Assembly: GCF_021129235.1 (NCBI RefSeq)
Contig: NZ_JAJOMA010000032.1
Span: 16,919 to 80,918 of the forward strand
Source of the DNA: Kineosporia mesophila
GTDB lineage: Bacteria > Actinomycetota > Actinomycetes > Actinomycetales > Kineosporiaceae
Direction of reading: 5' to 3'
DNA: 64,000 bases
The notes under the pieces were generated by a model. That model ran no database searches and was not told where the DNA came from. It saw only the letters and a list, made by a program, of their open reading frames with translations. This document shows positions 1-9,128 of the stretch, piece by piece. The position numbers and the translations under genes were made by a program. Each line of letters starts with the position of its first letter. The first letter of the stretch is position 1.

Positions 1-1
1 C

Positions 2-676
2 GGCGGTGTTCTGCTGTGCAACCCGCACAACCCGACCGGCCTCGTCCACAGTTCCGAACAGCTGGCCGAACTGTCGCGGATCGTTGCGCGGCACAACGGT
101 TTCGTGGTCAGCGACGAGATTCACGCACCGCTCACCCACCACGGGCAGCAGTTCACGCCGTACCTTACGGTGTCGGACGAGGCCCGCGAGCACGGCGTGG
201 CCGCGGTGTCGGGCAGCAAGGCGTTCAACCTGGCCGGGCTCAAGTGCGCCTTCTTCGTGGTGGAGTCCGACCGGATGGACTATCTGCTCCGGTCGCTGCC
301 CGAGGAGGTCATCGTGCGCACCGGGCTTTTCGGGCTGATCGCCACCCGGGAGGGCTTCACCCACTGCCGCGCGTGGCTCGACGACACGATCACCACCATC
401 GAGTCGAACTTCGACGTGCTCGACCGGGAGCTCGCCGCCCGTCTGCCGTCGGTGACGGTGCGCCGGGCGCAGGCGAGTTACCTGGCCTGGCTGGACATGT
501 CGGCGCTGGGCTGGGGCGCCGACCCCTCGCGCACCGCCCTGCGGGAGGGCCGGGTGGCGCTGACCCGCGGCACCGACTTCGGGCCGCAGGGCGCCGGGTT
601 CGCCCGGATGAACCTGGCTTGCGCGCCGGGCACGATCGTCGAGGCGGTGAGCCGGATCGCCGCCCTCGTGCCGTGA
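2..676 (+). CDS. PatB/MalY-type PLP aminotransferase / C-S lyase (3' part only)
   Basis: The reading frame is open from base 2 and the start lies before the window. The first residues, GGVLLCNPHNPTG, are the hallmark of fold-type I aminotransferases of the MalY/PatB subclass. VSDEIHAPLTHHG follows (the Asp that contacts the pyridine nitrogen), then SGSKAFNLAGLKCAF, in which the Lys of SGSKAFN is the expected PLP-binding lysine. Known members are cystathionine beta-lyases or C-S lyases acting in Met/Cys metabolism, so a cytoplasmic beta-C-S lyase is the likely role. The C-terminal small domain is complete and ends at TGA 674-676. About the first 40% of the protein is missing, so the substrate cannot be judged. 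The next gene follows after about 150 bp on the same strand. Confidence 0.85.
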   Translation, partial: GGVLLCNPHNPTGLVHSSEQLAELSRIVARHNGFVVSDEIHAPLTHHGQQFTPYLTVSDEAREHGVAAVSGSKAFNLAGLKCAFFVVESDRMDYLLRSLPEEVIVRTGLFGLIATREGFTHCRAWLDDTITTIESNFDVLDRELAARLPSVTVRRAQASYLAWLDMSALGWGADPSRTALREGRVALTRGTDFGPQGAGFARMNLACAPGTIVEAVSRIAALVP

Positions 677-828
677 TCACCGACCCCGAGGTCCGGCTGC
701 GGCCGGACGCCCGGCGAGCGACGAGCGGCACAGCTCACGACTCTGATCGGGGCGGGCCCTGAAGATCCGCCCCGAACGTTCCGATCACCCCTGGGAAAGA
801 GTGCACAGCACCGTGCCCGGGGAGGGTC

Positions 829-3054
829 GTGAACCGCCTGTTGCTGGCTGCGACCTGGCTACTGGTCGCCCTCCACGCGATCGCCCTGGGCCTGCACGGC
901 GGCGACGAGTTCAGCTTGCTCATCGACGGCTTCCTCGGCGGCGGCTCCCAGATCGTGGCCGCCGCTCTGGCCTGGTCGAACCTGCGCCGCGCGGGACCTC
1001 GGCGACCCGAGATCGCCGTGCTGTCCACCGGCGTCTCCGTCTTCGCCCTCAGCAACGTGCTCTACCTCGTGCTCTACGCCCACGGGGTCGAGTACGACTT
1101 CCCGGGTCCACCGGACTTCGGCTTCGCCACGTTCTACCCGATCGCCGTGCTGGCGGTCGGCCTGGCCGCCCGCCGGGAGCTGAACAGCCGGTCCGGCCCG
1201 GACGTCTGGCTGGACAGCGCGCTGGGCGCGCTGGGGTCCGGCGCCGTGCTCGCCGTGCTGCTGGACAGCGTATTCGTCAGTGCCTCGGGTAATCCCCTGG
1301 GCGCCAGCTTCGCCCTCTTCTACCCCATCTGCGACCTGTTCCTGGCCGCGCTCGTCGTCGGCGTGATGACGATCCAGGGCCGGCGGCTGCAGCCCTTCTG
1401 GCTCTACCTGCTCGCCGGGCTGGCCGCGTTCATCGTCATCGACGTGATGTCGGCGGTCTCGCTGCTCACCAACGCCTACGTGCCCGGTGGGTTCACCGAC
1501 GCCCTCTGGTCGGCCGGCATCGCCCTGATGGCCACCTGGACCTACGCCCGTCACCGGGTGGCCGAGGAGGTCGAGCACCGGCCCGCGCTGCTCCTGCCCG
1601 GTCTGGCCACGGTGGCCGGGCTCGGGGTGCTGGTGGCCGCCGCGGTCACGAAAGACCAGGTCTCCCCGCTGGCCCTCACCCTGGCCGTGCTCACCCAGGT
1701 GGCCGCCGGCGTCCGTACGCTCTACGCCTTCCGGCAGCTGGGCCGCCTGGCCGATCTGCGGCGCCAGGCCACCACGGACGACCTCACCGGCCTGGCCAAC
1801 CGCCGGGCCTTCTACGCCGACGCCGAGGCCCGGCTGCGCCGCCGGGCCCGCGGTGCCCTGTTCCTGCTCGACCTGGACCGGTTCAAGGAGGTCAACGACA
1901 GTCTCGGGCACCACGTGGGCGATCAGCTCCTGGTCGAGATCAGCCAGCGCCTGTCCCACCTCACCCGCCCGGTCGACCTGCTCGCCCGCCTCGGTGGGGA
2001 CGAGTTCGCGATGCTGGTCGAGGGCCTGGACGCCACCGAGGCGGAAAGCCTGGCCGAGAAGCTGCGCGCCGAGATCGCCCGCCCCTGCACCCTGGAGGAC
2101 ATCGCGTTGCGCACCGATGCGAGCATCGGCCTGGTGCTCGCCCCCGAACACGGTGACACCCTGAGTCTTCTGCTGCGCCGCGCCGACATCGCCATGTACC
2201 AGGCCAAGCAGGCGCGGCGCGGGCACCAGATCTACTCCGGCGACAGCGACGACACCGGCCCGATGCGGCTGCGGGTGCTCCAGGAACTCCACACCGCCCT
2301 CGACCAGGGCCAGCTCACCATGCACTACCAGCCGAAGCTCGACCTGAGCACCGGCGAGGTGCACCACGTGGAGGCCCTGGTGCGCTGGGCGCACCCCGAG
2401 CGCGGCCTGCTCTACCCGGATTTCTTCCTCGGTCTGGCCGAGGACGCCGGCATGATGCGCCGGCTCAACCAGGTCGTCCTCACCGAGGCGCTCGATCAGG
2501 CCGTGCTCTGGCGGCAGAGCGATCATCCGCTGACGATCGCGGTGAACCTCTCGGCCAGCTCCCTCGTCGACGCCGAGCTCCCCCACGAGATCGCGAGCAT
2601 GCTCGCCGTCCGCGGCCTGCCTCCCGAAGTGCTGGAGATCGAGGTCACCGAGGAGTTCCTGATGGCCGACCGGGATCGCACCCGGCACATCCTGGCCCGC
2701 CTGCGTGACCTCGGGATCCGGATAGCAGTGGACGATTTCGGCACCGGTTACAGTTCGCTCGCCTACCTGCGCGAACTGCCCGTGGACGACCTGAAACTGG
2801 ACCGCTCCTTCGTGTTCCCGATGGCCGAGGACCCCCGCGCCGCGGCGCTGGTGTTCTCCACCATCGAACTGGCCCACAGCCTCGGCCTGACGATGATCGC
2901 CGAGGGCGTGGAGGACGAGATCTCGCTGAAAGCCCTCACCGACAACGGTTGTGACCAGGCGCAGGGCTATTTCATCTCCCGGCCGCTGGCGGCCCCGGCC
3001 CTCGACGCCTGGCTGGCGGCCAGATCCCTGGAACCGCAGCAGAGCTCGACCTGA
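829..3054 (+). CDS. Membrane-bound diguanylate cyclase/phosphodiesterase (GGDEF-EAL)
   Basis: The protein has 741 residues. Roughly residues 1-310 form an integral membrane sensor with many hydrophobic stretches (for example LLLAATWLLVALHAIALGL at the N-terminus). A GGDEF domain follows and opens with TTDDLTGLANRRAFY near residue 315. The active-site loop GGDEF at residues 389-393 is intact, so synthesis of cyclic-di-GMP is plausible. The EAL domain carries EAL at 515-517, with later NLSASS, DDFGTGYSSL and KLDRSF motifs, so hydrolysis is possible too. Which activity dominates cannot be read from sequence. The GTG start at 829 is preceded by GGAGGG at 821-826, a close spacing. The gene is convergent with the MFS gene. 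Confidence 0.9.
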   Translation: MNRLLLAATWLLVALHAIALGLHGGDEFSLLIDGFLGGGSQIVAAALAWSNLRRAGPRRPEIAVLSTGVSVFALSNVLYLVLYAHGVEYDFPGPPDFGFATFYPIAVLAVGLAARRELNSRSGPDVWLDSALGALGSGAVLAVLLDSVFVSASGNPLGASFALFYPICDLFLAALVVGVMTIQGRRLQPFWLYLLAGLAAFIVIDVMSAVSLLTNAYVPGGFTDALWSAGIALMATWTYARHRVAEEVEHRPALLLPGLATVAGLGVLVAAAVTKDQVSPLALTLAVLTQVAAGVRTLYAFRQLGRLADLRRQATTDDLTGLANRRAFYADAEARLRRRARGALFLLDLDRFKEVNDSLGHHVGDQLLVEISQRLSHLTRPVDLLARLGGDEFAMLVEGLDATEAESLAEKLRAEIARPCTLEDIALRTDASIGLVLAPEHGDTLSLLLRRADIAMYQAKQARRGHQIYSGDSDDTGPMRLRVLQELHTALDQGQLTMHYQPKLDLSTGEVHHVEALVRWAHPERGLLYPDFFLGLAEDAGMMRRLNQVVLTEALDQAVLWRQSDHPLTIAVNLSASSLVDAELPHEIASMLAVRGLPPEVLEIEVTEEFLMADRDRTRHILARLRDLGIRIAVDDFGTGYSSLAYLRELPVDDLKLDRSFVFPMAEDPRAAALVFSTIELAHSLGLTMIAEGVEDEISLKALTDNGCDQAQGYFISRPLAAPALDAWLAARSLEPQQSST

Positions 3055-3105
3055 GCCCTTCCTCCGTCGTCAGACTGCCTTCCGGGCATCCCAGATCCGG
3101 TCTCA

Positions 3106-4308
3106 TCAGTCATCAGCCGGCGGGAATGCGTGGGTGCGGGCGACCGCGGAGACGACCAGGGCGGCGACCACGAGGGCGAGCATCGCCCAGGGGAAGGTGC
3201 CGGGGCCGGCCTGGTCGAGCAGCACGCCCCCGATCGCCCCGCCACCGAAGATCGCGGCGTTCCAGGCGGTGGTCACCATGGACTGCGCCACATCGGCGTC
3301 CGCCCCGGTCGCATCGGCCGAGGCAGTCTGTAGCTGGGTTGCCGCCCCACCGAAGGTGATGCCCCACACGACGATCGCCGCGCACAGGGCGATCAGCGAG
3401 CCCGCCGCGACCGCCAGTACCAGGACGGCCAGCGCGAATCCGGTCAGCGAGCCCAGCACCAGCCGGCGGAGCGCCGTGTCGATGAGGGCTCCGGTGACGG
3501 CGATCCCGACCAGGGCCGAGACCCCGAAGACGAACAGCGCCAGGTCGGTCCGCAGGCCGGTTCCGGTGTCGTCGAGGAAGGTCGAGATGTAGGTGTAGAG
3601 CACGTTGTGGGCGAGCATCCAGGTGACGACGACCAGCAGAACCGGCCGGAGCCCGGGAATCAGCAGCACTCTTCTGAGGGGCGTGCGGGTTTCGGCCGCC
3701 TGGCCGGGGGCGTCGGGCATCCTGGCCGCGATCCAGGCGACGAGCAGCGCGCTGATGAGCGACATGGCGGCGAAGCTCCAGCGCCATCCGATCGCGGCAC
3801 CGGCCGCGCTGCCCAGCGGCGTTCCCAGCGAAAGGGCGAGGGGCGTGCCCACCATGGCCACGGCCAGCGCCCGGCCCCGCAGCTCGTCCGGAACGATCCG
3901 CATGGCGTAGCCGGCGATCATTCCCCACAGCAGGCCGGAGAAGCCACCGGCGACGAACCGGGCGGCGAGGGCCAGTGGGTAGGTGGTGGCCGCGGCGGTG
4001 ACGGCGTTGGCGACCAGGAAACCGCCGATCCCCAGCAGGAGCACCGGTTTGCGCCGCCAGCCACGCGTCGCCGTGGTGGCCGGGATGGAGACCAGGACCG
4101 TCGCCAGGGCGTAGACGCTCACCAGCTGGCCGGCCGCCGACTCCGACGTGCCGAGGTCGGCCGCGATCTCCGGAAGCAGACCGGCCGGGAGGGTCTCGGT
4201 CATGATCACGATGAAGACGCTGAGGGCCAGGGCGGACAGGGCCACCCTGGGTAGCCGGTCGGGTCGGGGGTGCAGCGCCGGGCGCTCTTGCACTTCTGGA
4301 TCAATCAT
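3106..4308 (-). CDS. MFS efflux transporter (AraJ-like)
   Basis: The protein has 400 residues and twelve predicted hydrophobic segments. It starts MIDPEVQER and then enters VALSALALSVFIVIMTETLPAGLLP, typical of the sugar/arabinose-efflux-like MFS subgroup. The loop RGWRRKPVLL between helices 2 and 3 is a degenerate MFS signature. The open frame runs much further upstream, but the extra part is low-complexity sequence over the divergent tetR gene. I therefore chose ATG 4306-4308, which lies next to the shared promoter region. The divergent TetR gene at 4387 is probably its regulator (inference from layout and from the repeated 21-bp motif between them). The substrate is unknown. Confidence 0.85.
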   Translation of the reverse strand: MIDPEVQERPALHPRPDRLPRVALSALALSVFIVIMTETLPAGLLPEIAADLGTSESAAGQLVSVYALATVLVSIPATTATRGWRRKPVLLLGIGGFLVANAVTAAATTYPLALAARFVAGGFSGLLWGMIAGYAMRIVPDELRGRALAVAMVGTPLALSLGTPLGSAAGAAIGWRWSFAAMSLISALLVAWIAARMPDAPGQAAETRTPLRRVLLIPGLRPVLLVVVTWMLAHNVLYTYISTFLDDTGTGLRTDLALFVFGVSALVGIAVTGALIDTALRRLVLGSLTGFALAVLVLAVAAGSLIALCAAIVVWGITFGGAATQLQTASADATGADADVAQSMVTTAWNAAIFGGGAIGGVLLDQAGPGTFPWAMLALVVAALVVSAVARTHAFPPADD

Positions 4309-4366
4309 TCCATAAGTGTGATCTGACAGCCGTCGCCCCGTCAAATCTGGATCGACTATTCTGGAA
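4295..4366. promoter_or_regulatory. Duplicated 21-bp motif in the MFS/TetR divergent promoter
   Basis: Two direct copies of a 21-bp sequence, TCTGGATCRAYYATTCYRKAA in consensus, lie at 4295-4315 and 4346-4366. The first overlaps the first codons of the MFS gene and the second sits just upstream of the tetR Shine-Dalgarno site. Placement and duplication suggest a TetR operator; this is inference. Confidence 0.45.
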
Positions 4367-4386
4367 GTCGAGAAGGGAGAACCTCG

Positions 4387-4995
4387 ATGCCCCGTACCGG
4401 CCGGCCACGACAGTTCGACATGGACGAAAAGCTCGATGCCGCCCTGCGCATTTTCTGGGAGTTCGGCTACGACGCGACATCTCTGACCATGCTGCGCGAG
4501 GGCCTGGGGATCTCCTCGGCGAGCTTCTACGCCGCCTTCGGCTCCAAGGAGGCCCTGTTCGAGCGCGTCCTCGACCGGTATCTCAGCGGGCCGGGAACCG
4601 TCAGCGAGCCACTGGAAGACACCTCTCTCCCGCCGAGAGAGGCGGTGCGCAGTGCATTGACAGCATCGGCCGCCATGCAGACGCACGCCTCTCACCCCAG
4701 CGGCTGCCTGATCGCCCTGGGGGCGATCGGGGCGCCGGAGAGCTCGGCACCGCGAGACCTGCTCGCCCGCCGGCGCGATGTCACCCGCCAGGCCCTGCGG
4801 GAGTGCGTGAGCCGGGGCATCGCCGAAGGTGAGCTCCTCGCATCCGTGGACCCGAACGTCCTCGCTTCGAGCCTTCACGCTTTTCTGATGGGACTGTCCG
4901 TGGAGGCGCGGGACGGCGCCTCCGGTGCCACCCTGGCGGCGAGCGTCGAGCAGGCCATGTCGATGTGGGACGGGTGCGCCGCGTCCCGGCGGTGA
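4387..4995 (+). CDS. TetR/AcrR family transcriptional regulator
   Basis: The protein has 202 residues. The N-terminal TetR helix-turn-helix is clear: LDAALRIFWEFGYDATSLTMLREGLGI is followed by SSASFYAAFGSKEALFERVL. The C-terminal part is an all-helical ligand-binding domain of the type seen in regulators of efflux pumps and SDR/monooxygenase genes. ATG 4387 follows AAGGGAG at 4373-4379. It is divergent from the MFS exporter and upstream of a decayed FAD monooxygenase, so it probably controlled the exporter and perhaps that enzyme. The ligand is unknown. Confidence 0.88.
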   Translation: MPRTGRPRQFDMDEKLDAALRIFWEFGYDATSLTMLREGLGISSASFYAAFGSKEALFERVLDRYLSGPGTVSEPLEDTSLPPREAVRSALTASAAMQTHASHPSGCLIALGAIGAPESSAPRDLLARRRDVTRQALRECVSRGIAEGELLASVDPNVLASSLHAFLMGLSVEARDGASGATLAASVEQAMSMWDGCAASRR

Positions 4996-5110
4996 CGTCA
5001 AGAGCCCTTCGCGCCGAATGCAGTGCGAGCGACTCCCGGATCGGCCCTTCCCGCAGTTTCTGTGCAGCGAGGTCGCCTGCCGGGGTTCGTGACGTCGGAA
5101 GGATTGCGCC

Positions 5111-5276
5111 ATACCCGAGGTGATCGTGGTCGGGGGCTCAGCGCGATCCGCATTCCAAGGAGATGACCCTGCACGCTCGTGGTGCGGACGGGAACGAGCG
5201 CATCCGCCGGGCCGCCTTCGTGGTGGGCTGCGACGGTTCCCGCAGCGTCGTCCGCACGTCGGCCGGAAGCCGATGA
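5111..5276 (+). pseudogene. Remnant of an FAD-dependent monooxygenase
   Basis: Two pieces of a PHBH-fold monooxygenase remain in different frames. The first, from about 5111, reads IPEVIVVGG, the Rossmann strand and start of the GxGxxG motif, but the second half of the motif is gone. The second, 5157-5276, reads ADGNERIRRAAFVVGCDGSRSVVR, which matches the family's conserved GD motif, and stops at TGA 5274-5276. More than 100 residues between the two motifs are missing. The fragment lies just after tetR; such enzymes often neighbour TetR genes. The rest of 4996-5524 holds nothing else I can identify. Confidence 0.6.
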
Positions 5277-5524
5277 CCGGCTACTGAACGCGCTGGGATG
5301 GACCACGCCGTAGAACTGCGGCCCGTCACGGGACGTGTACCCGGGGTAACACCTTATCGGGCGCCGGGATTCACGCTGAACTCGAGGCGGCCACCAGCCG
5401 TGTGGCTCCGTAGGACGAGCGCCGCCGTCAGGCTGCAAACCTGCGGTAGCAGCAGATCCACCGTGCGTATCAGTGGTGCCGAACGGGCGTCCAGCGCGAC
5501 TTCGCCCGATCACGAGGAGCACCA

Positions 5525-6007
5525 GTGCGGCTCAGGTATCACGTGCCCCTGTTTGCGTGGTGCCATCACCTGTACGGATCAGCCGGCGCGTTCCACCAGT
5601 CGCTGATGGCGCATGACCGGTCAGGCTTCCGGAAGACGGTCGTCCTGGCCGCGCTGCTCACCGCCGCCGGCGTCTGCCTCGACCAGCGCGGTTGGCCGCT
5701 CTACTTCCTGACCTGCCTGTTGCTGCCCGTCGTTCACGCTGCGCCACGTCTTTCCGGTACCTCGGTGGCCCTTCTCAGCGGCCTGGGGTACTGGTGGTGG
5801 AACCGCGAGTCCGAGCCCGGCCTCCTCGACCTGGTCTGGTGCCTGCCCGCGTCCGTGGCCGGGTGGCAGATCCAACGGGCACCGTTGTCGGCCCTTCTCG
5901 TCGTCACGGCGGCCGCCGCGGCGATCACCGTCTTCGCCCTCCTGCCCCCGCTGCCCGCGACCGCCCTTGCGCTGGGGTCGCTCCTGGGCGGACTTTCCCG
6001 GCGCTGA
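5525..6007 (+). CDS. Small multi-pass membrane protein, unknown function
   Basis: The protein has 160 residues and is dominated by hydrophobic segments (TVVLAALLTAAGVCL, LYFLTCLLLPVVHAAP, a LLVVTAAAAAITVFALLP stretch), giving about four membrane helices. It ends in GGLSRR. The GTG at 5525 has GAGGAG at 5514-5519, five bases away, which decides the start; an internal ATG near 5606 is an alternative. It lies 30 bp upstream of another membrane protein on the same strand and is probably co-transcribed. I do not recognise the family. Confidence 0.6.
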   Translation: MRLRYHVPLFAWCHHLYGSAGAFHQSLMAHDRSGFRKTVVLAALLTAAGVCLDQRGWPLYFLTCLLLPVVHAAPRLSGTSVALLSGLGYWWWNRESEPGLLDLVWCLPASVAGWQIQRAPLSALLVVTAAAAAITVFALLPPLPATALALGSLLGGLSRR

Positions 6008-6037
6008 GCAGTTTTTCGTAAGGATCCCGGAACACGT

Positions 6038-7777
6038 ATGTCAACGAATACCGATGTGGACCGCCCGGCCGGTCGAACACAACGCCAGATCAACCGGGAC
6101 CTGCTGGTCTGGATCCCGGTCCTGACCGGCGTCCTCAGTCTTGGCTGGTACGCCACCATCGCCAACGGTGGAGGCGACCTCGCCGCCCAGGACGCCTGGA
6201 CGGCGTTCGTCGCGCGCTACCCCACGTCGGCGTACGACCTTTCCTGGTACGGCGGAATGCATCCCATGTCGTACAGCGTGGTGGCGCCGTACATCATGTC
6301 GGCGCTCGGGGTGCGGACCACGCTGATGCTGGCCGACGCGTTGTCGGCGGCGCTGTTCACCGCAATTCTGCTGCGTCTGCCCCTGCGGCAGGACCTGGCC
6401 GGCCCGGCCCTGCTGGGGGTGTGCGGGATTGTGGGCAACCTCCTGTCCGGCCGGGCGACCTTCGCCCTGGGCACCGTGTTCGCGTTGTGTGCGGTGGCCG
6501 TGGTGTTCTGCTGGCCTCACCGCTGGATCTCCTGGCGCCGTTCACAAATAGCCGCCACCGCGCTCTTCGCCGCCCTGGCCACCATGAGCTCGCCGGTGGC
6601 GGGCCTGTTCCTGGGGTTGCTCGCGGCGGCGCTCTTTCTTCAGAAGCGCTGGGTCGAGGCTCTCAGCCTGGGCCTGGCCCCGACCGTGGTGGTACTGCTT
6701 CTGACCTGGGCGTTTCCGTTCTCGGGGGTCCAGCCGATGCCATTCGGGTCGACCCTGATCCCGGTGGCGTTGTCGGTGGCCTCGTTCCTGGTCGTTCCCC
6801 AGGACTGGAAGACCGTACGGATCACGTCGGTGATCTATGGGCTGAGTGTTCTGCTCGCCTGGCTGATTCCTTCCCAGATCGGCTCCAACATCACCCGGAT
6901 GGCGCTGATGTTCGCCGGGGTGGTGCTCGTCGCTGCGCTACCCCGCGTGGCTCCCCGCGGTCGCAAGTGGCAGGTGACGGTGGTCTGCCTCGCGCTGTTC
7001 GTGAGCTGGGTCGGGGCCAAGACGTTCAGCGATGTCGCACGCACCCGCCCCGAACAACTCTGGACGAGCGGTTTGACGCCGCTGTTGAGCGAATTGGAGG
7101 CCGAACACGCGGAACAGGGCCGCGTGGAGGTCATCCCGGTCCGGTCCCATCGCGAGGCCTCTGCCCTGGCCCCCTACGTGAATCTGGCCCGGGGCTGGAA
7201 CCGTCAGGCCGACGCCGAACGCAACCCGCTGTTCTACGACAAGGGCCTGAACACCGAGACCTACGGCCAGTGGCTGGACCGCTGGGCCGTACACCTCGTG
7301 GTGGTGGCGAACGAGCAACCGGACTCCGCCGCCCGGCAGGAACATTCGCTGGTTCAGCAGGGATTGCCCTACCTGAACCTGGCCTGGTCGGACCGGAACT
7401 GGAAGGTCTACCGGGTGGACACACCCACTCCCCTGGCCGAGCCGGACACGCAAGTACAGCGGGCCGGGCAGGACGAGCTGACCCTGGACGTACGTAAAGC
7501 CGGAAGAATCCTCGTCCGCATCCCGTACTCACCCTGGCTCAGCCTCGTGGACGAGAGGGGCGGACGCCTCGACGCGCCACCGGAGAACACCCCATCCATC
7601 GATTCAGCTTATACCTCTGAGGTTTTCGGCAATGTCAACGGCTGCCTGATCGAGAACGACCAGGATTCCGAGGGAGACCGCTGGACCACCCTGGTAGCGC
7701 CCGAACCGGGTACATACCGCATCGCCGCGCGCTACGGTCTCCCCCGAGGCACTCCCTGCCCAGACTGGCTGAAATAG
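6038..7777 (+). CDS. Large integral membrane protein, GT-C-like topology
   Basis: The protein has 579 residues. About ten to twelve hydrophobic helices occupy residues 25-330. A soluble C-terminal domain of some 230 residues follows, containing WNRQADAERNPLFYDKGLNTETYGQWLDRW in consecutive segments. The first periplasmic loop holds DAWTAFVARYPTSAYDLSWYGGMHP, conserved in an actinobacterial family of uncharacterised membrane proteins. The architecture (N-terminal polytopic part, acidic first loop, extracytoplasmic C-terminal domain) resembles GT-C sugar transferases, but I see no proven catalytic motif. AAGGATC around 6021 serves as the Shine-Dalgarno site for ATG 6038. Convergent with the beta-propeller gene. 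Confidence 0.65.
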   Translation: MSTNTDVDRPAGRTQRQINRDLLVWIPVLTGVLSLGWYATIANGGGDLAAQDAWTAFVARYPTSAYDLSWYGGMHPMSYSVVAPYIMSALGVRTTLMLADALSAALFTAILLRLPLRQDLAGPALLGVCGIVGNLLSGRATFALGTVFALCAVAVVFCWPHRWISWRRSQIAATALFAALATMSSPVAGLFLGLLAAALFLQKRWVEALSLGLAPTVVVLLLTWAFPFSGVQPMPFGSTLIPVALSVASFLVVPQDWKTVRITSVIYGLSVLLAWLIPSQIGSNITRMALMFAGVVLVAALPRVAPRGRKWQVTVVCLALFVSWVGAKTFSDVARTRPEQLWTSGLTPLLSELEAEHAEQGRVEVIPVRSHREASALAPYVNLARGWNRQADAERNPLFYDKGLNTETYGQWLDRWAVHLVVVANEQPDSAARQEHSLVQQGLPYLNLAWSDRNWKVYRVDTPTPLAEPDTQVQRAGQDELTLDVRKAGRILVRIPYSPWLSLVDERGGRLDAPPENTPSIDSAYTSEVFGNVNGCLIENDQDSEGDRWTTLVAPEPGTYRIAARYGLPRGTPCPDWLK

Positions 7778-7802
7778 TCCGGGCCCCAGCGCCACAGGAA
7801 AT

Positions 7803-9128
7803 TCACGGCGGGGATGCTGTCGTTGCAAGAAGGGGCAGGACCCACGTGTCGTTGGTCAGGGTTCCTCGGGAGCCTTCGAAGGTGGCCCCGCCGAAGACGA
7901 TGAGTCGGTCATTGACGATGATCGCCGCGGCGTCCTGGGTCGGGAACCGAGTGGGGGGGCGGGGGGCTTGGGTCCAGGTTCCCGAACGGACATCCAGGAT
8001 CTGATCGTTGACGAATACCCTTCCTGATCCTGCGGAATCAAGGTTCGGGAGGACCCCTTCGGGGCCCACGGGGGCGGACGGCACCGGTTGCCACGTCTCG
8101 TCGGCCGGGTCGAAGATTCCTCCCGTCCCGACGAGGCGCTTGCCCAGATCGATCGTTTGAGTGGTCGGATTGACCACGCGGCCGGCTACCCACATCCACG
8201 TCGGGCCGGAGTCGACGATGTCGGGAGTCGGGACTTCCTTCCAGGTCTTGGTCACGGCATTCCATTGTGCTGTCCGCCAGGGTGACCATGTCGGTTTCCC
8301 TCGCTGCGTATGACGATCGACAGCGATCACTACGAGGTCACCGGACTCGGTGGCGATCAGGTTCCTGTCCTCGGACGGAGCCAGTGGGTCGCGTGGAACT
8401 GACCTCCAGGTCCGGGAGGCGATGTCGTAGGACTGGTCCGCTGTCCACGTCTTCGTGTGCGCGGTGACATAGGCGACCAGATGATCCGTTCCCGCCGATA
8501 CGAGTGAGTCCATTGGTTGTGGCGGTGCCGGCATCTGGGTCCATCGGTCTTCGGTGAGTGAGTACTCCCAGAGTTGCTGCTTCGGACCTGATCCGCTCAG
8601 GGGATGCGTGAGCACGTACACGCTGTTGCCGGACGACGCCGTCGAGATGTTCGTCAACCGGATCGGGGCCGGGGTAATGCTGCGCCAGACGTCGCGATCG
8701 GGATCGTAGACGGCCCCGTCGGCGAGATCGTCCGGGTCGAGTGCGCAGAAAGCGGTGGGTGGGCAGGGGTCGGTCTCGCTTCCGCCGAGGACCACGACGT
8801 CTTCGCCGACCTGCACCAGGGTCGGGTTGCCCCTGGGCGACAACGGTGACTCGGCGACCGTCTGCCATCCCTTCGTCCGCGGCGTATCGGTCGGTGGGCC
8901 GTCGGGGGACGTGGCCGAGAACCGGATGGACACCACCGTCACCGCCACCGCGACCGCCGCAGCCAGAGGAACGAGGGCGATGCCGGCGCGGCGGAACCGG
9001 CGCCGGCGGCGGCCCTGCCGGACGGCCCCCTGCACGATCGTGTTCGGGACCTCCTGCGTCTCCTGGAGAAGCGGGGCCAGCGCGCGACGCAGGAGAACCT
9101 CCGTCTGCGCCTGCGGGTCGCCAGTCAT
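7803..9128 (-). CDS. Membrane-anchored Kelch-like beta-propeller protein, partner of the ECF sigma factor
   Basis: The protein has 441 residues. The N-terminal 40 residues are cytosolic and end in RRRRRFRRAG. One transmembrane helix follows (ALVPLAAAVAVAVTVVS, about residues 50-68). The rest is exported and made of Kelch-like blades, for example VVVLGGSETDP, GAVYDPDRDVWRSI and RLIVFGGATFEG. The ATG overlaps the stop of the sigma-factor gene (TCAT at 9125-9128), so translation is coupled. A single-pass protein with a short cytosolic head directly behind a SigE-type ECF gene may act as an anti-sigma or sensory partner; this is inference, and no zinc anti-sigma motif is visible. Confidence 0.7.
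   Translation of the reverse strand: MTGDPQAQTEVLLRRALAPLLQETQEVPNTIVQGAVRQGRRRRRFRRAGIALVPLAAAVAVAVTVVSIRFSATSPDGPPTDTPRTKGWQTVAESPLSPRGNPTLVQVGEDVVVLGGSETDPCPPTAFCALDPDDLADGAVYDPDRDVWRSITPAPIRLTNISTASSGNSVYVLTHPLSGSGPKQQLWEYSLTEDRWTQMPAPPQPMDSLVSAGTDHLVAYVTAHTKTWTADQSYDIASRTWRSVPRDPLAPSEDRNLIATESGDLVVIAVDRHTQRGKPTWSPWRTAQWNAVTKTWKEVPTPDIVDSGPTWMWVAGRVVNPTTQTIDLGKRLVGTGGIFDPADETWQPVPSAPVGPEGVLPNLDSAGSGRVFVNDQILDVRSGTWTQAPRPPTRFPTQDAAAIIVNDRLIVFGGATFEGSRGTLTNDTWVLPLLATTASPP

Noticed and set aside
859..2877. 672-residue open frame antisense to the GGDEF-EAL gene
   Set aside because: It is a codon-bias shadow, with Gly/Gln/Asp-rich low-complexity sequence and no domain; the plus strand holds intact GGDEF and EAL motifs.
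4309..5112. N-terminal extension of the MFS gene
   Set aside because: The extension lies antisense to a clear tetR gene, contains no domain and has no ribosome site.
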